Positions 15,450-24,145 of a stretch of 36,110 nucleotides of DNA are shown one piece after another (the stretch's first letter is position 1; each line of letters starts with the position of its first letter). The notes under the pieces are model-generated. The model was not told where the DNA came from and did not search any database. It saw nothing but the letters and a program-made list of their open reading frames with translations. This DNA is from Chloroflexota bacterium (lineage in GTDB: Bacteria > Chloroflexota > Limnocylindria > Limnocylindrales > CSP1-4). The translations under genes were made by a program, and so were the position numbers. The stretch is taken from assembly GCA_003152165.1 (NCBI GenBank), contig PLZO01000051.1, positions 1-36,110 on the forward strand, written 5' to 3'.

Positions 15450-17636
15450 ATGGTCGCGGCTGAGCGACGCTACATCGTGGGCATCGACACCGGCGGGACC
15501 TTCACCGACGCGACCCTGATCGACACCGTCACGAACGAAGTCTTCATCGACAAGTCGCCGACCACGCCGCACGACTTCTCGCTGGGTGTCGTCAACGCGA
15601 TCGGCGAGGTCGCCAAATGGGTCAACCTCGACCTCCAGGGCTTGCTCGACCGGACACGCCTGGTCAAGCACGGCAGCACCGTCGCGACCAACGCCCTCCT
15701 CACCCGCAACGGCGCCAGAGTGGGCCTCATCACCACCGCCGGGTTCGAGGATACGACGCTCATCATGCGCGCCGTCGGGCGCGTGGCCGGCCTTTCGATC
15801 GAGCAGATCAAGCACCAGTCGACCGCCACGAAGCCCGAGCCGCTGGTCCCACGCGCCTGCATTCGCGGCGTCACCGAGCGCATCGACGCCCGAGGCGACG
15901 TCGTCATCCCGCTCAACGAGCACGAGGTCCGCGAGGCGCTCCGGACGCTCGTCGAGGGCCAGGAGATCCAATCGCTGGCGGTCAACCTCCTGTTCGGCTT
16001 CATCAACCCGTCCCACGAACGTCGCATTAAGGCCATCTTTGACGAGCTGTATCCCGACCGGACCGATCTCGAGATCACCCTCTCGAGCGACCTGGCGCCG
16101 GTCTTCCGCGAGTACGCCCGGGCCAATACCGTCATCATCAACGCCTTCCTGGCACGGACCGTCAACCGCTACGTGGACGGCCTCGGCCAACGGCTCGGCG
16201 GGAGCGATAGCGAGGGCGGCACGCAGCTGCTCCTCATGCAGGCGAACGGCGGCATCGTCCACCGCGACGAGATGACGCCCGTGGGCATGCTCCAGTCCGG
16301 TCCCGCCGGCGGCATCATCGCCAGCAAGACGATTGCCGACCTCCTCGGCCATGGCAACGTCGTCAGCACCGACATGGGCGGCACGAGCTACGACCTGGGT
16401 CTCATCGTGGACGGCTTCTGGTCGTACATGCGCGAACCAATCGTCGAGCGCTTCCACATCAGCTGGCCGATCATCAACATCGAGTCGATCGGCGCCGGCG
16501 GCGGCACGATCGCTCGCACCGACCACGTGACCAGGCGGCTCGTCGTGGGCCCCCAGAGCGCGGGAGCAAGCCCCGGGCCGGTCTGCTATGGCGCCGGCGG
16601 CACCCAGCCGACGGTCACGGACGCCAACGTCGTGCTCGGCTACATCGACCCCGACTACTTCCTCGGGGGCCGGATCAAGCTGCAGAAGCAACTCTCCGAG
16701 GAGGCGATCCGCACGAAGATCGCCGAGCCGCTGGGGATGTCGGTCGTCGAGGCGGCGGCCGGCATCTATCAGGTCATCAACGGCCACATGGCCGACCTTG
16801 TGCGTAAGTCGATCCTGCCCACCGGCCGCGCCCCCTCCGAGTTCGTGATGTATGCCTTTGGCGGTGCCGGCCCAATTCACACCCTCGCCCTGACGGCCGC
16901 GACCGGCATCCGCGAGATCTACGTCTTTCCGACCTCGGCGGTCTTCTCCTCGTTCGGCATCGCGTCGGCGGACGTCATCCACACACTCACGGCGTCTCAG
17001 CGCTATGTCATGCCGGCCGACCCCGACGATCTCAACGGGGCCCTCCAGGACCTCGACGCGAAGCTGATCGACGTCATGCGCAAGGAAGGGTTCGAGCCCA
17101 ACCAGGTGCAATTGCGCCGGACGTTCCACATGCGCTACCGCCGGCAGCTCAACGAGCTGGCCATCCACATTCCGGCCGGCGGCTACGGTCACGAAGCGGA
17201 AGACCAGGCGGGCGACGTGGCGGTCGACTCGCCGGTGCGGAGCTACGACGCGCACGACGTGAAGTTGATCATGGAGGAGTTCGAGCGTCGGTACGAGCAG
17301 GTCTATGGGCCAGGCTCGGGCTACAGCCGGGCGGGTATCGAGGTCATCTCGATCACCATCGACGCCATCGGCCCGGCGCCCAAGCCGAAGATCGCGGAGC
17401 ACCCCGGCGCCGGTCTCGATCCGAGCCGAGCGCTGAGGGGCCACCGGCCAGCGTACTTCGGAGGCGCCCGGGGCTTCGCCGAGACGGCCATCTACGACTA
17501 CACCGAGCTGCGGCCCGAGAACCACCTTATGGGTCCTGCGATCGTCGAGACGCCGGTCACGACCGTCGTCCTCCCCCCGGGAACGAGCGGGACGGTGGAT
17601 CGCTACATGAACCTGGCTCTCCGGCTCGAGGCGTGA
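15450..17636 (+). CDS. hyuA: Hydantoinase/oxoprolinase subunit A (HyuA family)
   Basis: A 728-residue protein with the full HyuA layout: N-terminal ATPase segment GIDTGGTFTDA (11-21), then KHGSTVATNAL, the hydantoinase A core with LLLMQANGGI and LQSGPAGGI, TDMGGTSYD and SIGAGGGTIA, and a C-terminal domain with MRYRRQ and GPAIVE. It belongs to the actin/Hsp70-like ATPases and activates the substrate by phosphorylation together with HyuB. Family reactions are ATP-dependent opening of 5-oxoproline or N-methylhydantoin, or carboxylation of acetone or acetophenone. The ATG at 15450 has AGGAGG five bases upstream. hyuB starts 11 bases after its stop, so the two subunits are co-expressed. A carboxylase role is hinted at by the zinc domain on HyuB. 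Confidence 0.92.
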   Translation: MVAAERRYIVGIDTGGTFTDATLIDTVTNEVFIDKSPTTPHDFSLGVVNAIGEVAKWVNLDLQGLLDRTRLVKHGSTVATNALLTRNGARVGLITTAGFEDTTLIMRAVGRVAGLSIEQIKHQSTATKPEPLVPRACIRGVTERIDARGDVVIPLNEHEVREALRTLVEGQEIQSLAVNLLFGFINPSHERRIKAIFDELYPDRTDLEITLSSDLAPVFREYARANTVIINAFLARTVNRYVDGLGQRLGGSDSEGGTQLLLMQANGGIVHRDEMTPVGMLQSGPAGGIIASKTIADLLGHGNVVSTDMGGTSYDLGLIVDGFWSYMREPIVERFHISWPIINIESIGAGGGTIARTDHVTRRLVVGPQSAGASPGPVCYGAGGTQPTVTDANVVLGYIDPDYFLGGRIKLQKQLSEEAIRTKIAEPLGMSVVEAAAGIYQVINGHMADLVRKSILPTGRAPSEFVMYAFGGAGPIHTLALTAATGIREIYVFPTSAVFSSFGIASADVIHTLTASQRYVMPADPDDLNGALQDLDAKLIDVMRKEGFEPNQVQLRRTFHMRYRRQLNELAIHIPAGGYGHEAEDQAGDVAVDSPVRSYDAHDVKLIMEEFERRYEQVYGPGSGYSRAGIEVISITIDAIGPAPKPKIAEHPGAGLDPSRALRGHRPAYFGGARGFAETAIYDYTELRPENHLMGPAIVETPVTTVVLPPGTSGTVDRYMNLALRLEA

Positions 17637-17647
17637 GGGGGACCCAG

Positions 17648-19912
17648 ATGACACACCCTGAGCCCATCGCCACGCACGTCGATCCGGTCATCTACGAGAT
17701 CTTCCGCCACCGGCTCGAAACGGTTCTCGAAGAGGGGCGGCTCGCCATCCGCATGGTCTCCGGCTCGTCGGTCGTCATCGAGGGCGGCGAGACGATGTGC
17801 GCGCTCTACAAGAGCGACGGCACGCCGCTCCTCGTCGCGCAGGGGATCCTGCTCCACTGCGTCGGCGCACGCGACTTCATCAAGCACTGCATAGAGGCTT
17901 ACGAGGGATCGCCGGGCATCAACGACGGTGACCAGTTCTTCTACAACGACCCGTACATCGGCGGCCAGCACAGCTGCGATCAGGTCGTCATCAAGCCGAT
18001 CTTCTACAACTGCGAGCGGGTCGCCTGGGTCGGTTCGGTCATGCACACCGTCGAGGTTGGAGCGATGGAGCCGGGCGGCATGCCCGCGTCCGCGACCGAG
18101 ATCTTCCAGGAGGGCATTCGGATCTTCGGGCTTAAGATCGTCGACGGTGGCGAGTTCCGCCAGGACGTCTTCAACACGATCACGATGCAGACCCGCGATC
18201 CGCACATGATCGGCCTCGACACCAAGGGCCGGCTGGCGGCGAACAACATCATCGGCCGCACGTACCTCGAGCTCATCGAGAAGTACGGCTTCGATGTCGT
18301 GCGGGACGCGAGCGAAAAGATCATCGACGAGTCGGAGGCGCAGGCTCGCGCGCTCCTGAGCTCGCTGCCTGACGGCGTCTGGACCTCCCGCATCCACGGC
18401 GACGACACCTCGGGTGGCGAGGACAAGCCGTATCGAGTCGTGTGCACGATGACCAAGCGGGGCGACGGCATTACCTTCGACTTCACCGGCTCCAGCCCCC
18501 AGAACAAGTGCTCGAACAACGAGACGCTGCCGGCGGCGTGGGGCTCTCTGTTCGTCGTGCTGGCCTCGCACCTCTTTTGGAACATCCATTGGAGCAACGG
18601 CATCTTCGCGCCGGTCACGGTCGTCGCACCTGAGGGGACCGTGGTCAACTGCCGCTTCCCAGCGGCCTGCTCCAACGGCGTGGTGACCTCGGGAATGATG
18701 ATCACCGAGTCGGCCCACGAATGCATCGCGCGCATGTTCTACGCGGCGGGCCGCTACGACGACGTCAACGCGGGCTGGTCGTCGGCCGGCGGCGGGCCCT
18801 ACTTCGGCGGGATCAACCGCAAGGGCGAGCTCGTCTCGAACATGATCCTCGACAACTTCGCCTCCGGCCTGGGTGGCACGCCGAGCCGGGACGGTGTCGA
18901 CACCGGCGCCCAGATGATGAACCCGCAGTCGAACATCAACGACGTCGAGTCGCTCGAGTTCAACGTTCCCCTGATGCTCCTCGCGCGGCGCCAGATGCCC
19001 GATTCGGGAGGCTTCGGGAAGCGCCCCGGCGGCATGGGCCCGGAGTCCGCGTACATGGTCTACGGCATCGACGGCCTGATGGTCGGCTCGATCGGTCAGG
19101 GCCGCCGGGCGCCCGGCAGCTTCGGCCTGTTCGGGGGTTACCCGCCGGGACTGCAGGAGATGCGCTTCGCCCTCGGCTCGGATGTACGTGACTGGTTCGC
19201 CGCCGGGCGTTCGCCGCGGTCGGCCGACCAGCTGACCGAGATCAATGCGCAGACGATTCTCGACACGCCGCGGACGCTGCCGATCATCCCCACCCGCGAG
19301 TACGACATCGTGATCTACAACATGTCCGGCGGTGGGGGCTACGGCGATCCGCTCGAGCGCGACCCGGAATTAGTCAGGGCCGACCTGGAACGCGGCGCGA
19401 TCTCGGCGGACACCGCCTCGCTGGTCTACGGCGTGGAGGCCGATCAGACGACGCTTGAGGTCGACGTGGCGGCCACGGAGGCCTGCCGGGCGATGATTCG
19501 CCGCGAACGCAGCGACCAGGGAAACGTTGCCCGGCTCCACAATCCCAGCCCCGCGGCCCGCACGCGCCGCCTAGTGCGCTTCCACGAGTCGCTGGCCGTC
19601 GATCAGAAGGCCGACGGGTCGCTTGTCACCATCTGCCTCGCGTGCGACCGGGAGTTGGCCGACGCCCGGGGCAATTACAAGGAGCACGTGGGCCGTCGCG
19701 AGCGGACGCTCAGCGAGGTCCCCCTGCGCCACCTCAAGAACGGCGACCGGCCGTGGGTAGTGTACGTGGAGTACGCCTGCCCGGGGTGCGGGACGCTCCT
19801 GGAGGTCGATACCTACTGCCCCGAAACCGACGGCGAGGAGCGGATCATCTGGGACACCCGCCTGGACCTCGACGCGCTCCTCGCATCGTCCTCAAGAGAG
19901 GGTCCCCCGTGA
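17648..19912 (+). CDS. hyuB: HyuB with fused acetone-carboxylase-gamma-like zinc domain
   Basis: A 754-residue protein. Residues 1 to about 590 are a hydantoinase B/oxoprolinase domain (DPVIYEIFRHRLETVLEE at the start, NDPYIGGQHSCD, FTGSSPQ, GGGGYGDP at the end). The last roughly 110 residues form an extra module with CxxC pairs Cys663/Cys666 (CLAC) and Cys711/Cys714 (CPGC) plus Cys724. This resembles the small zinc-containing gamma subunit of acetone and acetophenone carboxylases, normally a separate protein. The fusion favours a carboxylase-type reaction over plain hydantoinase activity, though this is inference. The ATG at 17648 sits behind GAGGGGG; a GTG at 17633 overlapping the hyuA stop is the alternative. 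It overlaps the ligase gene by 4 bp (GTGA). Confidence 0.88.
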   Translation: MTHPEPIATHVDPVIYEIFRHRLETVLEEGRLAIRMVSGSSVVIEGGETMCALYKSDGTPLLVAQGILLHCVGARDFIKHCIEAYEGSPGINDGDQFFYNDPYIGGQHSCDQVVIKPIFYNCERVAWVGSVMHTVEVGAMEPGGMPASATEIFQEGIRIFGLKIVDGGEFRQDVFNTITMQTRDPHMIGLDTKGRLAANNIIGRTYLELIEKYGFDVVRDASEKIIDESEAQARALLSSLPDGVWTSRIHGDDTSGGEDKPYRVVCTMTKRGDGITFDFTGSSPQNKCSNNETLPAAWGSLFVVLASHLFWNIHWSNGIFAPVTVVAPEGTVVNCRFPAACSNGVVTSGMMITESAHECIARMFYAAGRYDDVNAGWSSAGGGPYFGGINRKGELVSNMILDNFASGLGGTPSRDGVDTGAQMMNPQSNINDVESLEFNVPLMLLARRQMPDSGGFGKRPGGMGPESAYMVYGIDGLMVGSIGQGRRAPGSFGLFGGYPPGLQEMRFALGSDVRDWFAAGRSPRSADQLTEINAQTILDTPRTLPIIPTREYDIVIYNMSGGGGYGDPLERDPELVRADLERGAISADTASLVYGVEADQTTLEVDVAATEACRAMIRRERSDQGNVARLHNPSPAARTRRLVRFHESLAVDQKADGSLVTICLACDRELADARGNYKEHVGRRERTLSEVPLRHLKNGDRPWVVYVEYACPGCGTLLEVDTYCPETDGEERIIWDTRLDLDALLASSSREGPP

Positions 19913-21294
19913 CCATCCGGGACCGGGCACCGGTCGAGCCGACTTACTGGGCCGGCGACCTCGAGACGCTTTCGGCCGACGAGCTGGATGCGCGTGCCGG
20001 CCGAAGCCTCGTGCGCCAGCTCGGCTACGTCGCCGGCCACTCGCCCTTCTATCAACGGAAGCTCGCCGCGGCCGGCGTCGAACTCAGGGCAATCCGCGGC
20101 ATCGAAGACCTTCGTTACTTGCCCTTCACCGAGAAGGAGGAGCTACGCGTCTCCCAGGAGGAGCACCCGCCGCTCGGCTGGCACGCGGCGGTGCCGATGG
20201 GGCAGACTGTCCGCATCCATGCATCGTCGGGCACCACCGGCAAGCCGAGCTTCGTCGGCCTCACCGCGCGCGACAGCGCGGGCTGGTCGGAGATGACCGC
20301 CCGCTGCCTCTATGCCTGCGGCGTCCGCCCCGAGACAATCATCGCCTACGCCTTCAACATCGGCTTCTTCTGCGGCGGCCTGGCCAATACCGACGCCATC
20401 GAGGCGATCGGCTCGACGCTGGTGCCCATCGGCACCGGCGCCAGCGACCGGCTGATGGCCGCGATCCGCACCATCGGCGTTAACCAGATCACCTGCACCC
20501 CCTCGTACATCCTATACTTCGCGGGCGTCGTGCGTGACAAGTACGGCATCGATCCAGCGCAACTGGGCATCACCCACCTCATCCTCGGGGGCGAACCGGG
20601 CGGCGGGGTGCCTGGTGTGCGGGAGGCGATCCAGCAAGAGTGGGGGGCGACCGTCTTCGACAGCATGGGCAATGCCGACCTCGCCCCGGTCTTCCTCGGG
20701 GAGTGCCCGGAGCGGACCGGGATGCACTTCATGGGCCAGGGCTTCCTGTACGCCGAACTCATCGATCCCGAGACCGCCACCTCCCTGTCGATGGCCGACG
20801 GGGTGGAAGGCGAGCTGGTCGTGACCCACCTCGATCGGGAATGTGTGCCGCTCGTCCGCTTCCGCACGCGCGACCGCGTCGTGGTCTGGACCTCTCCCTG
20901 CGCTTGCGGTCGGACGAGCTTCCGCCTCCGGTGCGTCGGTCGAACGGACGACATGCTCATCGTGCTTGGTGTCAACGTCTTCCCATCGGCCGTCAAGGAC
21001 GTGGTCATGACCCACCGGCCGCGCACCACCGGGGAGCTGCTCATCCAGATCGACCAGCCCGGGCCGCGGGTCGATCCGCCGCTGCACGTGCAGATCGAGC
21101 ACGGACCGGACGTCCGGCCTGAGGAGCTGCCCGCACTCGCCGACCGCCTCAACGCCGATCTGCGGGCCAAACTGATCGTGCCGACCCAGGTCGAACTGGT
21201 GCCGCCTGGGACGCTGCCACGCTCGGAGATGAAGTCGCAGCCCGTGCGTGTGGTGGCGCCAGCCGGGCAACGTCGTCAGGGTCCGGAACGGTGA
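19909..21294 (+). CDS. Phenylacetate-CoA ligase (PaaK)-like AMP-forming acyl-CoA ligase
   Basis: A 461-residue member of the ANL adenylating family, PaaK branch. Visible signs are the P-loop-like SSGTTGKPS (106-114), the SMGNADLAP region in the place of the YGxTE motif, FLYAELIDPET, CACGR, and the hinge/C-terminal GRTDDMLIVLGVNVFPS. PaaK-like enzymes convert a carboxylic acid to its CoA thioester through an acyl-adenylate. Position directly after HyuA/HyuB is like acetophenone degradation, where the carboxylated product is activated by benzoylacetate-CoA ligase, so it may activate a beta-keto or related acid made by HyuAB. The GTG start overlaps the hyuB stop by 4 bp. The real substrate is unknown. 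Confidence 0.88.
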   Translation: MTIRDRAPVEPTYWAGDLETLSADELDARAGRSLVRQLGYVAGHSPFYQRKLAAAGVELRAIRGIEDLRYLPFTEKEELRVSQEEHPPLGWHAAVPMGQTVRIHASSGTTGKPSFVGLTARDSAGWSEMTARCLYACGVRPETIIAYAFNIGFFCGGLANTDAIEAIGSTLVPIGTGASDRLMAAIRTIGVNQITCTPSYILYFAGVVRDKYGIDPAQLGITHLILGGEPGGGVPGVREAIQQEWGATVFDSMGNADLAPVFLGECPERTGMHFMGQGFLYAELIDPETATSLSMADGVEGELVVTHLDRECVPLVRFRTRDRVVVWTSPCACGRTSFRLRCVGRTDDMLIVLGVNVFPSAVKDVVMTHRPRTTGELLIQIDQPGPRVDPPLHVQIEHGPDVRPEELPALADRLNADLRAKLIVPTQVELVPPGTLPRSEMKSQPVRVVAPAGQRRQGPER

Positions 21295-21320
21295 CTCCGA
21301 GCGCGCCAGCGGAGGCGCAG

Positions 21321-21989
21321 ATGGCCAAGCGGTTACCCGATCACTCACGGCTCGATTTGGGGCGGTCCGTGTTCGTCGTCATCGACATGCAGAACGACTT
21401 CGTCCGGCTGGGCGCGCCGCGCGAGGTCCCCGACGCGCGCCCGACGATCCCGGTCATCGCCCGTCTCCTCGAGGCCGCGCGGCAGCGTGCTGTGCCGATC
21501 ATCTTCACGCGCTTCATCGGCTCGCCCCGGCCGGCCCTCATCTGGCGCTTCAACCCCGAGATCGCCACCGACACGCTCTTCTGCCGAGCCGGGCACCGGC
21601 GGCGGTACGGCGATCGCAGCGAGGCGCTGGAGGTGACCGAGGTCGTGGACGAGCTGACGCCCTGGCCGGGCGAGCTGGTCGTCGACAAGGGCGGCTACGA
21701 CGCGTTCCACGGCACGCGGCTGGCAGCGCTCCTCAAGGAGTTCGGGGCAGACACGATCGTTCTCGCGGGCACCGTGACGCAGGTCTGCGTCGAGAGCACG
21801 GCGCGCGGGGCGTTCCACCGCGGCATCTGGCCGCTCGTCGTCAGCGACGCCGTCTCCTCCGTCGATCCGGAGCTCCACCGCGCGTCGTTGCGCGTCGTCC
21901 GCCTCTCGTTCGGTGACGTGCGGACGGCTGACGAGGTGATCGCCGCCTGGGTGGCCGCGACGGCGACGCCCCCCGGGGACGCGCCTTGA
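21321..21989 (+). CDS. Isochorismatase-fold cysteine hydrolase (N-carbamoyl-amidase-like), copy 1
   Basis: A 222-residue hydrolase with the triad of the isochorismatase/nicotinamidase family: Asp22 in VIDMQNDF, Lys123 in VVDKGGYDAF and nucleophile Cys156 in TVTQVCVEST. Members cleave amides such as N-carbamoylsarcosine, biuret, ureidoacrylate or nicotinamide. After a hydantoinase, an N-carbamoyl amino acid would be the natural substrate, as in creatinine breakdown (N-methylhydantoinase then N-carbamoylsarcosine amidase); this is an inference from order. The ATG at 21321 is preferred because GGAGG lies five bases upstream; a GTG at 21291 would give the 4-bp overlap seen elsewhere in the operon. 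A close relative lies at 32193-32846. Confidence 0.87.
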   Translation: MAKRLPDHSRLDLGRSVFVVIDMQNDFVRLGAPREVPDARPTIPVIARLLEAARQRAVPIIFTRFIGSPRPALIWRFNPEIATDTLFCRAGHRRRYGDRSEALEVTEVVDELTPWPGELVVDKGGYDAFHGTRLAALLKEFGADTIVLAGTVTQVCVESTARGAFHRGIWPLVVSDAVSSVDPELHRASLRVVRLSFGDVRTADEVIAAWVAATATPPGDAP

Positions 21990-22963
21990 CCTCGCTCGCC
22001 GCCGCGCCGACGTCGGCCTGGGCCCGCGTCTACGGCCGGCTGGAGCGATCCCCAATCTGGTTCGTGGCGGCGGGGCTGCTGCTGGCCGGCACCGTCGGTG
22101 TGTCGGATTTTGCCAGCGGCGAGAACATCAGCAACCTGCTGCGCCAGGGGGCCGCGCTCGGCATTGTCTCGGTGGGCCAGACGGTTGTCCTGCTGGCCGG
22201 CGGTATCGACCTCTCGGTCGGCTCGCTCATGAGCCTCGTCGTCGTCGTCTCCAGCGTGATCATGAACGGCCGGCCCGAGATGATCGGCCCGGCGGTGGCG
22301 GTCTGCTTGCTCATCGGCCTGGCGGTCGGCGCCTTCAACGGGGCGATGATCGTCACCACCCGCATCTACCCGCTGCTCCAGACGTTCGGCATGCTCTCGA
22401 TCCTGCAGGGGGTCGTCTTCGTCCTTACCGACCGCACCGTGGGCGCCGCGCCGCCCGAGTTCCAGCAGCTCTCCTACGGCTCGATCGGGCCACTGCCGAC
22501 GCCGGCGCTCCTCCTCGCCGCCGTCATCATGGTCGGCTGGCTGCTCATGCGGGTGACGCCGTTCGGCCGCTACGTCTACGCCGTCGGCGGTAGCGCCGAG
22601 AACGCGCGGCGCGCCGGAGTGCGGACGCGCTCGGTGACCGTCGCCGTCTACATCCTCTCGGCGCTCCTCGCAACCGTGGCCGGCCTCGTCGTGGCCGCCC
22701 AGCTGGGCACCGGCTACACGCTCGCCGGGTCGGGCTTCATGATCGACTCGATCGTTGCGGTCGTCATCGGCGGTACGGCGCTGAGCGGCGGCCGTGGCGG
22801 CGTCGGCGGCACCATCGCGGGGGTCATCGTGCTGGTGGTCATCGGCAACCTGCTCAACCTGCTTGCCATCCCCGCCTTCGTCCAGCAGATCGTCAACGGG
22901 CTGATCGTCGTCGGCGTGGTCGCCCTCTACGGCCTAGCCGAGCTAAGGCGGCGAGCCCAATGA
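21986..22963 (+). CDS. ABC transporter permease, RbsC/XylH type (1)
   Basis: A 325-residue inner-membrane permease with about eight to ten hydrophobic segments and the family motifs GGIDLSVGSLMSL near residue 70 and GGSAENARRAGVRT about two-thirds along, the cytoplasmic loop that contacts the ATPase. A C-terminal stretch GGTALSGGRGGVGGTIAG is also typical. It belongs to the CUT2 group of importers for ribose, xylose, autoinducer-2 and other small polar solutes. The start is TTG, overlapping the stop of the cysteine hydrolase gene (TTGA), with no better start nearby. It would pair with the next permease as a heterodimeric channel. Confidence 0.9.
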   Translation: MTSLAAAPTSAWARVYGRLERSPIWFVAAGLLLAGTVGVSDFASGENISNLLRQGAALGIVSVGQTVVLLAGGIDLSVGSLMSLVVVVSSVIMNGRPEMIGPAVAVCLLIGLAVGAFNGAMIVTTRIYPLLQTFGMLSILQGVVFVLTDRTVGAAPPEFQQLSYGSIGPLPTPALLLAAVIMVGWLLMRVTPFGRYVYAVGGSAENARRAGVRTRSVTVAVYILSALLATVAGLVVAAQLGTGYTLAGSGFMIDSIVAVVIGGTALSGGRGGVGGTIAGVIVLVVIGNLLNLLAIPAFVQQIVNGLIVVGVVALYGLAELRRRAQ

Positions 22964-23952
22964 CGGCGGCGACCGACAGCTTGGCGAAACCCGTACCGCA
23001 GGCGATGAGTCTGCGCGGTCGCCTGCCCAGGATCGTCGGGCGTTTCGCGGTCTGGCTGACCCTAGCGCTGCTGCTCGTCGTCGGGACGATTATGTCGCCA
23101 GTGTTCCTCACCCCCAGCAACCTGCTCAACGTCCTGGGCCAGTCCTCCATCGTCGGCATCGCCGCTATCGGAACCACGTACGTCGGCCTCCTGGGCGGCG
23201 TGGACGTGTCGAACGGGGCCGTCCTCACTGCCGCGGCCGTGGCCGCGGCGGCGGTCATGCAGGGCCGCGATGGAGCGATCCTGCCCGCCCTGGCCGTCGC
23301 GATCGTGCTCGGGGCGCTCGTCGGCTTCCTGAACGGCCTGCTCATCGCCCGCTGGCGGGTCAACCCGCTCATCCTGACCCTCGGCGTGGGCGCGGCGATC
23401 CTGGGCGCGACCGAGCTCTACACCGGCGGCACCGACCTGGGCAACGTGGCGACGGGGTTCACCGACGCTCTCGGCGGTCGCATCGGGGCGGTGCCGATCC
23501 TCGGCCTTGTGTTCCTCGCCCTCGCCGCCCTCGGCATCCTTATCCAGCGCACGACCGCCTTCGGATCCCGGCTCTACCTCGTGGGCGCCAATCCGCGCGC
23601 GGCCGCCCTCTCGGGCGTCCAGGTCAACGCCGTCATCATCGGCGCCTACGTCGCCTCGGGGATCACCGCCAGCCTCGCCGGCCTGGCCTTCCTCGCCCGC
23701 TCGGGCCCGCCCAGCGACTTCACCGGCATGGGGCTCGAGTTCCAAGTCCTGGCCGCGATCGTGCTGGGCGGCACGACGTTCGCCGGCGGCATCGGCGGCA
23801 TCGGCGGCACGGTGGCTGGTGCCTTGGCGCTGGCCCTCTCGTTCAACCTCGTCAACATCATCGGTCTCGGCACCGGCGGGCAGCTCATCGTGCAGGGCGC
23901 GGTGATCGTCGGAATCGCCGCGCTCTATTCGCTAGTCCGCCCCCGCCAATAG
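22960..23952 (+). CDS. ABC transporter permease, RbsC/XylH type (2)
   Basis: A 330-residue membrane protein with the same build as the preceding gene: GGVDVSNGAVLTAAAV near residue 85, the ATPase-coupling loop VGANPRAAALSGVQV, and GGTTFAGGIGGIGGTVAG near the C-terminus. It carries an N-terminal cytoplasmic leader before its first membrane span. The ATG overlaps the previous stop (ATGA), so both permeases are made together and presumably form the heterodimeric pore of a CUT2-type importer. After its stop the operon pauses for 193 bp before the binding-protein gene. Confidence 0.9.
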   Translation: MTAATDSLAKPVPQAMSLRGRLPRIVGRFAVWLTLALLLVVGTIMSPVFLTPSNLLNVLGQSSIVGIAAIGTTYVGLLGGVDVSNGAVLTAAAVAAAAVMQGRDGAILPALAVAIVLGALVGFLNGLLIARWRVNPLILTLGVGAAILGATELYTGGTDLGNVATGFTDALGGRIGAVPILGLVFLALAALGILIQRTTAFGSRLYLVGANPRAAALSGVQVNAVIIGAYVASGITASLAGLAFLARSGPPSDFTGMGLEFQVLAAIVLGGTTFAGGIGGIGGTVAGALALALSFNLVNIIGLGTGGQLIVQGAVIVGIAALYSLVRPRQ

Positions 23953-24001
23953 TCAAGAACCTGTTAGGGAGGTGCAAGGACCCGGGGTAGCGCCAGGAAT
24001 C

Positions 24002-24060
24002 TGGGGTCGAAAGCCCCACACAGTCGGTTGGCGCGGTATTGGGGACCAAGTATGGTCCCC
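24002..24060 (+). promoter_or_regulatory. Two stem-loops between permease and binding-protein genes
   Basis: TGGGGT (24002-24007) pairs with GCCCCA (24013-24018, including one G-T pair) around a 5-base loop. GGGGACC (24041-24047) pairs perfectly with GGTCCCC (24054-24060) around a 6-base loop. Neither is followed by a T-tract, so they are unlikely to be simple terminators. Hairpins in this position often stabilise the mRNA segment of the highly needed binding protein or cause partial termination. A structured leader (riboswitch) is possible but I recognise no known class. Confidence 0.4.
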
Positions 24061-24145
24061 CGGCCCGGATGTCATGGTCGGGCTCAGGCATTGAGTCTAC
24101 GGAACACCACAGGGGATCAGCCAGCACACGAAGGAGAACAAACCA

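Noticed and set aside
15294-17654. A 786-codon open frame on the minus strand opposite hyuA
   Set aside because: It is a GC-rich antisense shadow: Arg/Asp/Val-rich, no domain, and the plus strand has a complete HyuA.
17603-18718. A 371-codon minus-strand frame opposite hyuB
   Set aside because: Antisense of a clear HyuB domain, with Asp/Arg/Val-rich composition typical of shadows.
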